A stretch of DNA of 64,000 nucleotides from Streptomyces albofaciens JCM 4342 (GCF_008634025.1 NZ_PDCM01000001.1:372001-436000); one strand, 5' to 3'; numbered from the stretch's first letter, positions 33,255-41,202 are shown. Notes: generated by a model not told the origin, from the letters alone. Numbers and translations are program-made.

Positions 33255-33676
33255 GGGTGGGCTCCTGGTCGGTTGCTCGTGAAGAGTTCTGCGGTGACGG
33301 TGTGGGCGCCCTGACTGCTGTGGACCACCACTCGGTGGGCGATCGCGTTGACCATGCCGAGCCCGCGGCCGTGCTCGGCCTCCTCGTCCTGGTCCTCGAC
33401 CTTCGGGATCGTGCCTGCGCCGCCGTCGTCGGTGACCGACAGGGCGATGACCTGCGGGGTGACTGAGAGGGACAGGTGGAAGCTGCCGGAGTTCCGCCCG
33501 CTGGCGGTGTGGAGGATCGCGTTCGAGCTCAGCTCGCTCACGATCAGCTCGGCGTCCTCGGCCAGCGGGGAATCGCGCAGTATGTCGCGGGTCCATCGGC
33601 GGGCCCGGCTCACCTCTTCCGGGGAACCTGGGCAACTGAGCCCCCAGACCTGGACTCTACTCGTATACTCGTGCAT
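33248..33676 (-). CDS. Anti-sigma-factor-like HATPase protein (RsbW/SpoIIAB type)
   Basis: I choose ATG 33676-33674, preceded by GAAGGAA; an ATG at 33706 lacks a ribosome site. The 142-residue product has the GHKL blocks: N box ELIVSELSSNAILHT, G1 SVTDDGGAGTI, G2 EHGRGLGMVNAI. Stand-alone GHKL proteins of this type are abundant in Streptomyces and act as serine kinases or anti-sigma factors. Here it is part of the element and may adjust host transcription or be moonlighting cargo. ACGAGT half-sites lie across and upstream of its start, placing it in the element's GntR-controlled set. Confidence 0.85.
   Translation of the reverse strand: MHEYTSRVQVWGLSCPGSPEEVSRARRWTRDILRDSPLAEDAELIVSELSSNAILHTASGRNSGSFHLSLSVTPQVIALSVTDDGGAGTIPKVEDQDEEAEHGRGLGMVNAIAHRVVVHSSQGAHTVTAELFTSNRPGAHPC
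33657..33672. promoter_or_regulatory. ACGAGT half-sites at the start of the ATPase-fold gene
   Basis: On the minus strand ACGAGT occurs twice in tandem (ACGAGTATACGAGT), with another copy in CTAGACGAGT at 33723-33732. They match the arms of the operator at 35077-35092. Binding by the GntR repressor is inferred. Confidence 0.4.
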
Positions 33677-33722
33677 ACAAGTTCCTTCGTGCTGGTAGGC
33701 CGCCATGTGCAGCGGGTTCGGG

Positions 33723-34154
33723 CTAGACGAGTTTCACGCCGTCGTGGGCGCGGACGGCCGGCGGGGTAGTGGCGTCGAGCGCGTCCAGGACGCGGATCGC
33801 GTAAGCCTCGTCGGCAAGTTCGGTGACTTCTTCGCGGGTGGCCCACCGCAGCGCGCGGGTTTCGTCCCCGGTGGTGGGGGTGCCGTCGGCGGCCCGACAG
33901 CGGAAGACCAGAGAAACGATCAAGCCCGTCATGTTCTTGTAGACGCCGGTCAAGGTTGCCGGAAGCTCGATCTTGATGCCGGTTTCTTCGAGCACTTCGC
34001 GCTGAAGGGCTTCCGGGATGGTTTCCTCGCGTTCGAGGACTCCGCCCGGCGGTTCCCAGTGACCGTTGTCGCGCCGCTTGATCAGGAGAGCCCGGCCCTG
34101 GTCGTCAACGATGACTCCGGCGACGCTCACGGAGTGCGGACGGTCGGTGCTCAC
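33723..34154 (-). CDS. Nudix hydrolase, probably Pif-like immunity factor of the AICE
   Basis: I start at GTG 34154-34152, with CGAGGAAC upstream. The 143-residue product has a complete Nudix box at about 38-60: GGVLEREETIPEALQREVLE followed by ETG. It hydrolyses a nucleoside diphosphate linked to another moiety; the substrate cannot be told. In pSAM2 the Nudix protein Pif blocks redundant transfer between element-carrying cells, and its gene lies in the same regulatory region. Divergent from the GntR gene across an ACTCGT site. Confidence 0.88.
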   Translation of the reverse strand: MSTDRPHSVSVAGVIVDDQGRALLIKRRDNGHWEPPGGVLEREETIPEALQREVLEETGIKIELPATLTGVYKNMTGLIVSLVFRCRAADGTPTTGDETRALRWATREEVTELADEAYAIRVLDALDATTPPAVRAHDGVKLV

Positions 34155-34209
34155 GTTCCTCGGCCCCTTCGGATGGCTAGGCTCTCCACCGTAGCAATAG
34201 CACTCGCCC

Positions 34210-34225
34210 ACTCGTCTAGATACCT
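34210..34225. promoter_or_regulatory. Putative GntR operator between the Nudix and gntR genes
   Basis: ACTCGTCTAGATACCT has a perfect left arm (ACTCGT), the CTAG centre of the other sites and a degenerate right arm. It directly precedes the gntR ribosome site AAAGGAG (34226-34232), fitting autoregulation. Confidence 0.5.
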
Positions 34226-34240
34226 AAAGGAGTAGTCCAC

Positions 34241-35026
34241 GTGACGTCTCTTCCGAGCGTTCTTGGCGCTCTCGACCCCACGAGTGATCGTGCGGTCTTT
34301 CGACAGATCGCCGATCAACTGCGAGAGGCCATTGATCGCGGGCGCTTCAAAGAGGGGGAAAAGCTGCCCTCGGAAGCTGAACTTGTCGAGCACTACGGGG
34401 TATCCCGTATGACGGTGCGGAACTCCTTCTCGGTCCTTCAGGGGGAGGGCCTGGTCCATGCCGAGCACGGCAAGGGCGTCTTCGTCCGGCCGCGCCCGCC
34501 CGTCCGGCGCCTCGCCTCCGATCGGTTCGCCCGGCGCCACCGCGAGCAGGGGAAGTCCGCGTTCATCGTGGAGGCCGATGCCGTCGGGAGCCATCCGAAG
34601 GTGGATGGTCTGGAGGTCAAGGAGGAGAAAGCCAGTCAGGACATCTCTGCCCGGCTCGGCTCCGTGCGGCGCGTGCTTGCCCGGCGGCGCCGCTATCTGC
34701 TTGACGGCCGGCCGGTTGAGTTCGCCACCTCCTACCTGCCGCTCGACATCGCCCGCGGTACCCAAATCGCCGAGCCCAACCCCGGCCCCGGCGGCATCTA
34801 CGCCCGGCTTGAGGAACTGGGCCACCACCTCGACCACTTCGAGGAGGAGATCCGCGCCCGGATGCCCTCACCTGCCGAGGTCAAGACGCTGCAACTGGCG
34901 TCCGGTGTCCCCGTGATTCACCTGATTCGCACGGCTTACGACACAGAGAAGCGGGCCGTGGAGGTCTGCGACACGGTGATGGCGGCGGACGCGTACGTCC
35001 TCTCCTACCAGCTCCCGGCCACCTGA
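34241..35026 (+). CDS. GntR/UTRA-family repressor (KorSA-like)
   Basis: The 261-residue product starts at GTG 34241 with AAAGGAG eight bases upstream. A GntR winged helix covers about 15-82 (ADQLREAIDRGRFKEGEKLP, SRMTVRNSFSVLQGEGLV), followed by a UTRA-type effector domain (RRRYLLDGRPVEFATSYLPL). In pSAM2 the GntR protein KorSA represses the activator of transfer and replication and itself. Position and family support the same job here. Repeated ACTCGT/ACGAGT sites in the element are the likely operators. Confidence 0.88.
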   Translation: MTSLPSVLGALDPTSDRAVFRQIADQLREAIDRGRFKEGEKLPSEAELVEHYGVSRMTVRNSFSVLQGEGLVHAEHGKGVFVRPRPPVRRLASDRFARRHREQGKSAFIVEADAVGSHPKVDGLEVKEEKASQDISARLGSVRRVLARRRRYLLDGRPVEFATSYLPLDIARGTQIAEPNPGPGGIYARLEELGHHLDHFEEEIRARMPSPAEVKTLQLASGVPVIHLIRTAYDTEKRAVEVCDTVMAADAYVLSYQLPAT

Positions 35027-35054
35027 CCGACGGTGCGCGAGGCCACTTCTTCGG

Positions 35055-35092
35055 ACTCGTACACCCCGGCACGCATACTCGTATAGACGAGT
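35055..35092. promoter_or_regulatory. Main putative GntR operator before the transfer genes
   Basis: ACTCGT (35077-35082), ATAG, ACGAGT (35087-35092) is a perfect inverted repeat. A further half-site ACTCGT lies at 35055-35060. It stands about 90 bp upstream of the TTG start at 35183. Confidence 0.6.
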
Positions 35093-35151
35093 GGGCAAGT
35101 TGTGTGGCAAGGTGGTCCCCGTTCCCGGAAGAGCCGGGCGCGAAGACTGCA

Positions 35152-35167
35152 ACTTGTCTAGACGAGT
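35152..35167. promoter_or_regulatory. Second putative GntR operator before the transfer genes
   Basis: ACTTGT-CTAG-ACGAGT, one mismatch from perfect symmetry, 15 bp before the start of the next gene. With the site 60 bp upstream it could bracket the promoter. Confidence 0.55.
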
Positions 35168-35182
35168 AGATGGGAAGAAGCC

Positions 35183-35539
35183 TTGCGCACCATCCGTGTG
35201 GAGACCTCGGCCGCGACGATCCTGCTGACCGAGGCACCCGAGCCCAAGGTCCGCGACCGCAAGACGGGCGAGATCGCCAAGGACGCCAACAACGGCGAAG
35301 CGCTGATGACGATCGGCGTCGTCTACATCGAGGAAGGGGAGTCGTCCCTGATCAAGGTCACCGTGCCGGAGGGCGGTGTCTCCGAGGGCCTGACGCTCGG
35401 CGCTCCGGTCTCGCTGCCCGGCCTGGTTGCCCGGCCGTGGGAGTCGGTGTTCAACGGCCAGCAGCGGCACGGCATCGCCTACCGGGCCGCCGCCGTCACT
35501 CCGGCCGCCTTCCCGGCCGCCATGGGGGACGCGGCCTGA
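35183..35539 (+). CDS. SCO3933-like AICE regulatory/accessory protein
   Basis: The 118-residue product starts at TTG 35183 (MRTIRVETSAATILLTEAPE), with GGGAAG upstream. It contains ALMTIGVVYIEEGESSLIKV and a beta-rich C-terminal part. I recognise this as the small protein regularly encoded just upstream of the FtsK-like gene in Streptomyces AICEs (SCO3933 type). Its biochemical role is not known to me. Its stop overlaps the traSA start (TGATG), so the two are coupled. Confidence 0.8.
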   Translation: MRTIRVETSAATILLTEAPEPKVRDRKTGEIAKDANNGEALMTIGVVYIEEGESSLIKVTVPEGGVSEGLTLGAPVSLPGLVARPWESVFNGQQRHGIAYRAAAVTPAAFPAAMGDAA

Positions 35540-36915
35540 TGACCGACCTGGTAACGCTTCTGGAGGTAGGTGGTCCCGTCGCCGCACTCGGCGGTGGGGC
35601 CGCCTACGCCCGGACACGGCACCCGGGCATCTACTGGTCCACGGTCGGCCTACCGGTCTCAACCGCCCGGCTGCTCGGCTCGTACAACTCGGTCATGGAA
35701 GCCTGCGGCCTGACCGTGGCCCCCTCCCGGCTGCGGGTCCTGGCGGTCAAAGCCACTACCCGCCGCGAGGTCCGGCCCGTACCGCCGCGTCGCGGCATCA
35801 TCCGGCCGACCACGACGGGGTTACGGCTTCGGCTCCGGCTCGCCCCTGGGCAGGAACCCGCCGATGTCGCGACCTCGGCCGAACGGCTGCGCCATGCCTG
35901 GGGCGTGCACGCCGTGTACGTGACACCCGTCAAGCCTGGCGTGATCGACCTGCGGCTGGTCGGCTTCGACGTGCTGCGGAAGGTCCGCATGCCGCGCAAG
36001 CTCCCGGCTGGGCTGCTGAAGGTCCCGGTGGCGCTGCGGGAGGACGCCACGGCCTTCGTACGGGACTACCGCACCGTGCCGCACGGGCTCACCCTCGGCG
36101 CGACGTTGTCAGGCAAGTCCATGTACCTGCGCCACCTCATCGCCGGGCTGGCCCGGCAGCCTGTCGCCCTGGTCGGCATCGACTGCAAGCGGGGCGTGGA
36201 GCTGGCGCCGTTCGCGGCCCGCCTCTCGGCGCTGGCCACCGATCCTGAGCAGGCTGCGGCCCTGCTGCCGGTGCTCATCGAGGAGATGGAGGACCGGTAC
36301 GACCTGATCAAGGCCCGGCAGGGCATCGCCCCGGACACACCGGATGAGGAGATCACCTCGGACATCTGGGGCCTGCCTGAGCATGAACGCCCGGTACCTG
36401 TCGTGCTCTTCGTGGACGAGGTGGCGGAACTCTTCCTCGTCGCCACGAAGAAAGACGAACAGCGTCGGGACGAGATGGTCACCCAGCTCATCCGTCTTGC
36501 CCAGCTCGGCCGGGCCGCCGGCATCTACCTGGAAATCTGCGGCCAGCGCTTCGGTGCCGAACTGGGCAAGGGGGCGACCATGCTGCGCGCCCAGTTGACC
36601 GGCCGCGTCTGCCACCGCGTGAACGATGAAGCCTCCGCGAAGATGGCGTTGGGTGACATCGCGCCCGAAGCGGTCGCCGCCGCCTGTGCCATCGCCCCCG
36701 AACAGCCTGGACTCGCCGTGATCGGCGACGCATCCGGCGGCTGGTCCCGCGTCCGTACGCCGTACCTGTCCCTCGCTGAGGCGGCTGAGACCTGCCACAC
36801 CTCGGCTCACCTGGCCCCCGACCTACCCGCGCTCCAGCCGTTCCGGCCAGCTGTGCCAGTACGGCCGGGCAAGTCCCTGGCCCCGGTCGTACGGCCGCAA
36901 CCGACGACCGGCTGA
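35539..36915 (+). CDS. traSA: FtsK/SpoIIIE-type DNA translocase TraSA
   Basis: The 458-residue product has an N-terminal hydrophobic region, then a RecA-like ATPase: Walker A GATLSGKS at 187-194 and Walker B VVLFVDEVAE with Asp293. ALVGIDCKRGVELAPF and LIRLAQLGRAAGIYLEICGQ are typical of AICE Tra proteins. One such hexameric pump moves double-stranded element DNA between mycelia. The start overlaps the preceding stop. The Walker A lysine is present, so it looks functional. In-frame readings upstream to 35170 are shadow. Confidence 0.92.
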   Translation: MTDLVTLLEVGGPVAALGGGAAYARTRHPGIYWSTVGLPVSTARLLGSYNSVMEACGLTVAPSRLRVLAVKATTRREVRPVPPRRGIIRPTTTGLRLRLRLAPGQEPADVATSAERLRHAWGVHAVYVTPVKPGVIDLRLVGFDVLRKVRMPRKLPAGLLKVPVALREDATAFVRDYRTVPHGLTLGATLSGKSMYLRHLIAGLARQPVALVGIDCKRGVELAPFAARLSALATDPEQAAALLPVLIEEMEDRYDLIKARQGIAPDTPDEEITSDIWGLPEHERPVPVVLFVDEVAELFLVATKKDEQRRDEMVTQLIRLAQLGRAAGIYLEICGQRFGAELGKGATMLRAQLTGRVCHRVNDEASAKMALGDIAPEAVAAACAIAPEQPGLAVIGDASGGWSRVRTPYLSLAEAAETCHTSAHLAPDLPALQPFRPAVPVRPGKSLAPVVRPQPTTG

Positions 36916-36995
36916 GCCTCCACCTCCCGGCTGGCGTGACCGTCTCGCGCCGTGTCCCTACCCCCGCCATGCCTGAATCCGGAAGGAGCCGCAGT

Positions 36996-37643
36996 ATGCG
37001 CGCCCTGCTGGCCCGCGTAGACGCGGTGCTCGTCCAGGCGGTCATCGCCGCCGCTCTGTCCTTCGCCCACCTGCACGACATCGCCTCGGCGGCCGGGCAG
37101 GACGGGTGGAAGGCATGGGCGTACCCCATCTCCGTTGACCTGCTGCTGGTGGCCGCCTGGCGGCGGCTGCGAACCAGCGACGAGAAAGCGGCCGGGTGGT
37201 GCTGGTTCATGATCGCACTGGGCGCCTCGCTGGGCGCCAACGTCGCCACCGCCGGACTGCTCGACCTGAACCACGTACCGGCCTGGCTACGCATCCTCGT
37301 CGCGGGATGGCCTGCGGTCGCCTTCCTCGGCGGCACGCTCCTCGCTCACTCCGCAGCGATTCCGGCAGAGGCACCCACCGCCGACGAGGACCAGGAGGAG
37401 CCCTCGGCCATCGAGGACCAGGAGGACGCGCCCGACCCGGCACCGGCACTCACGCCGCCACCGATCCCCGAACCGACCCCCACGCCCCCTGCGGTCTCCG
37501 TCCCGGCCGCCCTGGTCGAACACGCCCGCAAGGTCGCCACCGAGCACCACACCCGCACCGGCACCGCCATCGACACCCCGACCCTGCGCGCCCGCCTCGG
37601 CGTCTCCCTGCCGATCGCCGACGCCATCGCTGCCCAGCTCTGA
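36996..37643 (+). CDS. Spread protein with DUF2637 membrane domain (SpdB-like)
   Basis: I start at ATG 36996, with GGAAGGAG upstream. The 215-residue product has three or four membrane segments between about residues 8 and 120 (AVIAAALSFAHLHDIASAAG, YPISVDLLLVAAWRRLR), then a Pro/Glu-rich linker and a C-terminal helical domain that reads like a small winged helix (LRARLGVSLPIADAIAAQ). DUF2637 proteins in AICEs and plasmids help intramycelial spread. First gene of the spd row after traSA. Confidence 0.82.
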   Translation: MRALLARVDAVLVQAVIAAALSFAHLHDIASAAGQDGWKAWAYPISVDLLLVAAWRRLRTSDEKAAGWCWFMIALGASLGANVATAGLLDLNHVPAWLRILVAGWPAVAFLGGTLLAHSAAIPAEAPTADEDQEEPSAIEDQEDAPDPAPALTPPPIPEPTPTPPAVSVPAALVEHARKVATEHHTRTGTAIDTPTLRARLGVSLPIADAIAAQL

Positions 37644-37655
37644 GAGGAGATCCAC

Positions 37656-37847
37656 ATGAGCGCCAACCGCCGCTTCCGCTCGGTCACCCGCATCGGTCCC
37701 GTCCAGGTCGGCACGTCCTACGACGGTCGCGGCCGGGAGAAGCACACCGCCGCCTGCACGGCCCCGCGTTGCGGCTTCTCCGCCGACTACGACAGCCGCG
37801 CCGCCGCCGAGCTGGCCGCACGTACCCACCGCTGCCCCGTCCGCTGA
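37656..37847 (+). CDS. Small mobile-element transfer protein (SpdA-like)
   Basis: The 63-residue product starts 12 bp after the preceding gene with GAGGAG before the ATG. It is basic and has two CX-type cysteines in AACTAPRCGFSADY plus HRC near the end, which may bind zinc. Similar small proteins sit at this place in AICEs. The function is unproven. Confidence 0.72.
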   Translation: MSANRRFRSVTRIGPVQVGTSYDGRGREKHTAACTAPRCGFSADYDSRAAAELAARTHRCPVR

Positions 37848-37873
37848 TCCATGCGCCGAAAGGATTCCGCCCC

Positions 37874-38068
37874 GTGACCGTCAGCCTGCCGCTCGTCGTC
37901 GTCCTCGGCCTCTTCGCCTGGGGTGCGGTCAAGTACCTCGGCGTCCGCATCTGGATCGTCGTGGTGATCGCGCTCTTCGGGTTCTGGCTCTCGCACACCT
38001 TCATGGCGCCGGCCATCGAGAACGGCACGCGCTCCGGCGTGAACATCATCAACGGCTCACATGACTAG
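37874..38068 (+). CDS. Small two-helix membrane protein of the spd row
   Basis: GTG 37874 has AAAGGA upstream. The 64-residue product has hydrophobic stretches LPLVVVLGLFAWGAV and IWIVVVIALFGFWLSHTFM, then a short polar tail. It resembles SpdC-like small membrane proteins that cooperate in spread. Its stop lies in an ACGAGT half-site. Confidence 0.7.
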   Translation: MTVSLPLVVVLGLFAWGAVKYLGVRIWIVVVIALFGFWLSHTFMAPAIENGTRSGVNIINGSHD

Positions 38069-38074
38069 ACGAGT
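38065..38074. promoter_or_regulatory. CTAGACGAGT half operator before spdD
   Basis: The half-site CTAGACGAGT matches the right side of 35152-35167. It overlaps the end of the preceding gene and lies 20 bp upstream of the next start. Binding by the GntR protein is inferred. Confidence 0.4.
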
Positions 38075-38093
38075 AGGTAAGGAGACCTCTGTC

Positions 38094-38339
38094 GTGTTCC
38101 TGCCCAAGTACCCCGACAGTCCGACACCGCCCACCCACATCACGCCCACCGCCACCGCCCCGGCCCCCGCACGACGGTCCGTCCCTCAGGTCTCCGTCAG
38201 CACCGGAGCGGTCGCCGCCCTCCTCGTCGGCGGGGTGGTGCTGACCGCGCTCCTGGCCGCCGTCGCCGTCTCGGCCGTGTCCGTGGCGGTCGCCGCCGTC
38301 GTCCTGCGCTCGCTGCTCCGCGATCACCACCGCCGCTGA
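38094..38339 (+). CDS. SpdD-like protein
   Basis: GTG 38094 has AAGGAG (38079-38084) at good spacing; an ATG at 38061 is less likely. The 81-residue product begins MFLPKYPDSPTPPTHITPTA, as SpdD proteins do, then a hydrophobic segment ALLVGGVVLTALLAAVAV and a short basic end. It is probably a membrane protein aiding spread. It precedes the replication gene. Confidence 0.75.
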   Translation: MFLPKYPDSPTPPTHITPTATAPAPARRSVPQVSVSTGAVAALLVGGVVLTALLAAVAVSAVSVAVAAVVLRSLLRDHHRR

Positions 38340-38443
38340 CCGACCAGCAGCACACCGAACCCCCGGGTCGGCCTCGATACCGCCAAGCATCCGCCGCCCC
38401 GGGGGCCCTCCACCTTCCAGCCGAAGCCAGAAGGAGAAAGGCC

Positions 38444-39817
38444 ATCATCACCCCCGCCACCCCACCCCCGCTCATCGAACTCGGAGAACTGGCCGCCCTC
38501 GGCACCATGCCTGCACTCCTGCGCCAGCTCTCCAGCCTCGGCGGCTGCACCCACCCGATCCGCCTCGACGGCCACCGCACTGAACACGCCTTGAACACCC
38601 ACACCGGCGAGATCGGCAACGTCCTCCACCACCTCGACTCCTCCACCCTCCCGGCCGGTCACCTCCTGGTCCGCTGCAACAACCGCCGTACCACCCGCTG
38701 CGCGGCCTGCTCCGAGGTCTACCGGCGCGACACCTTCCAACTGATCACTTCCGGCCTGCGCGGTGGGAAAGGCGTCCCGGAACGCGTCGCCGCTCACCCG
38801 CGTGTCTTCGCCACCTTCACCGCTCCCGGCTTCGGCCCGGTCCACAACCGCCCTACCGGGCCCACTGGTTCGGTCCGCCGCTGCCGCTGCGGCGCCTTCC
38901 ACGACCAGGAGGACACCGCCCTCGGCACCGCACTCGACCCCGACACCTACGACTACGAAGCCGCCGTCCTCTGGAACGCGCACGCCGGTGCCCTCTGGCG
39001 GCGCTTCTCCATCTACCTTCGACGGGAGGTCGCCAAGCGCGCCGGCCTCACTCAGCGCGCGTTCCGGCAGTACGCCCGGGTGTCCTTCGCCAAGGTCGCC
39101 GAGTACCAGAAGCGCGGCGCCGTCCACTTCCACGCGGTCATCCGCCTCGACGGCCCGACCGGCAGCGACACCCCGCCGCCCGCCTGGGCCACCGCCGAAT
39201 TACTCGCCGACGCCATCCAGGCCGCCGCCACCGCCGCCCGCGTGGACGGCCCCGTGATCGACGGCCGGGAACACGTCTTCACCTTCGGCCGCCAGCTCGA
39301 CGTACGAACCATCCGCTCGGCCGACTTCGACGGCGGCCAGGAGCTGACCGAACGGGCCGTGGCCGCGTACATCGCCAAGTACGCCACCAAGGGCGCCGAG
39401 ACCGCGACCGGAGCCCTCGACCGCCCGCTGAAGTTCCTCGCCGAACTAGTCCAGCTCGACATCAACGACCACGCTCGCCGCCTGGTCCGAACCGCCTGGA
39501 CCCTCGGCGCCCGCAAGGAACTGGAAGACCTCCGGCTCCGCGCCTGGGCCCACATGCTCGGCTTCCGCGGCCACTTCTCCACCAAGTCCCGCCGCTACTC
39601 CACCACCCTCGGCGCCCTCCGCGACGCCCGCGCCGAATGGCGCCGCGCCCAGGCCGCAGCAGAGACCGAGACAGCTCCGGACACCACCCTCGTCCTCGCC
39701 CACTGGGTCTACGCCGGAACCGGCCTTACCAACGCCGAAACCTGGCTCGCCGAAAGCCTCGCCCGCGACACCACCCGCGAACTACACACCGCACTCGGCA
39801 CCGAAGGGGAGTGGTGA
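38444..39817 (+). CDS. repSA: Replication initiator RepSA (HUH type), possible ATC start
   Basis: The conserved frame opens before any ATG. AAGGAG at 38431-38436 is followed seven bases later by ATC ATC ACC, and the reading from ATC 38444 gives ITPATPPPLIELGELAALG in front of the ATG at 38507, which has no ribosome site. From that ATG the protein has 436 residues. It has the HUH metal motif HFH at 207-209 (GAVHFHAVIRLD), the catalytic-Tyr region AAYIAKYATKG at about 286-296, and cysteine pairs CAAC and CRC. It nicks and starts rolling-circle replication of the excised element. The start codon is uncertain. Confidence 0.88.
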   Translation: MITPATPPPLIELGELAALGTMPALLRQLSSLGGCTHPIRLDGHRTEHALNTHTGEIGNVLHHLDSSTLPAGHLLVRCNNRRTTRCAACSEVYRRDTFQLITSGLRGGKGVPERVAAHPRVFATFTAPGFGPVHNRPTGPTGSVRRCRCGAFHDQEDTALGTALDPDTYDYEAAVLWNAHAGALWRRFSIYLRREVAKRAGLTQRAFRQYARVSFAKVAEYQKRGAVHFHAVIRLDGPTGSDTPPPAWATAELLADAIQAAATAARVDGPVIDGREHVFTFGRQLDVRTIRSADFDGGQELTERAVAAYIAKYATKGAETATGALDRPLKFLAELVQLDINDHARRLVRTAWTLGARKELEDLRLRAWAHMLGFRGHFSTKSRRYSTTLGALRDARAEWRRAQAAAETETAPDTTLVLAHWVYAGTGLTNAETWLAESLARDTTRELHTALGTEGEW

Positions 39818-39819
39818 CC

Positions 39820-40023
39820 ATGGCTGATCGCCTGCTGACCGTGGAACAGGTCGCTGACCGGCTCGGCACGACGGTGCGCTTCCCTCGGCGGCTGATCGAG
39901 GAACGGCGCATCGAATACGTGAAGCTTGGTCGGCACGTCCGCATCCCTGAGCGGGCCGTGAATGCCTTCGTGGCGTCGCACACGGTCGCGCCCGCCGTTC
40001 GTCATCTGCGGGGTGCGGCCTGA
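39820..40023 (+). CDS. xis: Excisionase Xis (helix-turn-helix)
   Basis: The 67-residue product has a MerR/excisionase-type winged helix: LLTVEQVADRLGTTVRFPRR, then YVKLGRHVRIPERAV. ATG 39820 is preceded by AAGGGGAG and starts three bases after the repSA stop. It overlaps int by the TGATG junction. Xis steers the integrase toward excision. The order repSA-xis-int is that of pSAM2. Confidence 0.9.
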   Translation: MADRLLTVEQVADRLGTTVRFPRRLIEERRIEYVKLGRHVRIPERAVNAFVASHTVAPAVRHLRGAA

Positions 40024-41186
40024 TGGCAGGGAAGAAGCGTTCGTTCGGCCGGGTCCGCAAGCTCCCGTCCGGCCGGTACCAGGCTCGGTACCTGGGCCCC
40101 GACGGGATCGACCGACCGGCACCGCATACCTTCCGTACGAAGCGGGAGGCGGATGGCTGGCTTGCGGATCGGCAGAGTGAGGTCCGTGCGGGTGACTGGC
40201 AGGCCCCTGACGCGGGGGCGGTGAACTTCAAGGTCTACGCCTTGCAGTGGGTGGATGAACGCGGGCTCGCAGCGACCACTGATGAGCTGTACCGCCGCTT
40301 GCTGCGGCTGCACGTTCTGCCGACGTTCGAGGGCCTGGATCTCGATGAGATCACTCCACCACGGGTCCGGACCTGGCGTACTGAGCGGTTGCAGACGACG
40401 GGGGCCGCCACGACCGTGGCCAAGGCGTACCGGCTGCTGAAGGCCATCATGGAAACGGCCGTCGAGGATGAGCTGATCCGCCGTAACCCGTGCCGGATCA
40501 AGGGGGCCGGTAAGGAGTCGGCGAAGGAGCGGCCTACCGCCACCGTCGAGCAGGTGGACGCTCTGGCGGATGCCATGGGGCCCCGCTGGCGGCTGATGGT
40601 CTACATCGCCGCGTACGGTCCGGCCCGGCCGGAGGAGCAGGCCGCGATGCGCCGCCCGGACGTGGACCTGGAGAACGTCGGTGTGTGGATTCGCACAGCC
40701 GAACCTGAGCTGACGACAGGTCGGCGCGCGCCGGGCGACACCAAGTCAGCGGCAGGGAAGCGCTTTCTCGTCCTGCCGAAGTTCATGGCGGTCGACCTGG
40801 AACGGCATCTCGACTGGTACGCGGCGAAGGAGCCGAACGGACTGCTGTTCGTGGGGGAGCGCGGCAAGCCGTTTCGGCGGTCCACCTTCGGGCGAAAGTG
40901 GCGCAAGGCTCGTGCGAGGGTCGGGTTGCCCGATGACTTCCGGTTCTACGATCTTCGGCACACCGGGCACACGCTCTCGACGCGATCCGGCGCGACCCTC
41001 AAGGACACGATGGTCCGTGCCGGCCAGTCCTCGGAGCGGGCCGCGTTGATCTACCAGCACTCGGACATGGAGCGGCAGAAGGAGGTGGCCAGCGGCATCG
41101 ACGCCCATGTTCGTGCTGAGCGGCAGAAAGCCAAGGCGGCTCGTGATCAAGAGCGATCGGGCACGCAACGGGCACGGGAGGCTTAA
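40023..41186 (+). CDS. int: Tyrosine-type site-specific integrase
   Basis: The 387-residue product has an N-terminal arm-binding domain (about 1-60), a SAM-like core-binding domain (65-165), and the catalytic domain with Arg202 (YGPARPEEQ), Arg312 in YDLRHTGHTLS, and nucleophile Tyr344 in ALIYQHSD. The two usual active-site histidines are Tyr309 and Gln335 here, as in the AICE integrase subfamily. It catalyses integration at and excision from tRNA-Gly(CCC). The last codons overlap the right arm-type repeats (41158-41176), 26 bp from attR. Confidence 0.94.
   Translation: MAGKKRSFGRVRKLPSGRYQARYLGPDGIDRPAPHTFRTKREADGWLADRQSEVRAGDWQAPDAGAVNFKVYALQWVDERGLAATTDELYRRLLRLHVLPTFEGLDLDEITPPRVRTWRTERLQTTGAATTVAKAYRLLKAIMETAVEDELIRRNPCRIKGAGKESAKERPTATVEQVDALADAMGPRWRLMVYIAAYGPARPEEQAAMRRPDVDLENVGVWIRTAEPELTTGRRAPGDTKSAAGKRFLVLPKFMAVDLERHLDWYAAKEPNGLLFVGERGKPFRRSTFGRKWRKARARVGLPDDFRFYDLRHTGHTLSTRSGATLKDTMVRAGQSSERAALIYQHSDMERQKEVASGIDAHVRAERQKAKAARDQERSGTQRAREA
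41158..41176. promoter_or_regulatory. Right integrase arm-type repeats
   Basis: CGGGCACGC at 41158-41166 and CGGGCACGG at 41169-41177, separated by AA, in the end of int. They match the left doublet in sequence, order and spacing (11-bp period). Together they flank the attP core in the circular form. Confidence 0.65.
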
Positions 41187-41202
41187 GCCGGTCTAGACAA
41201 CA

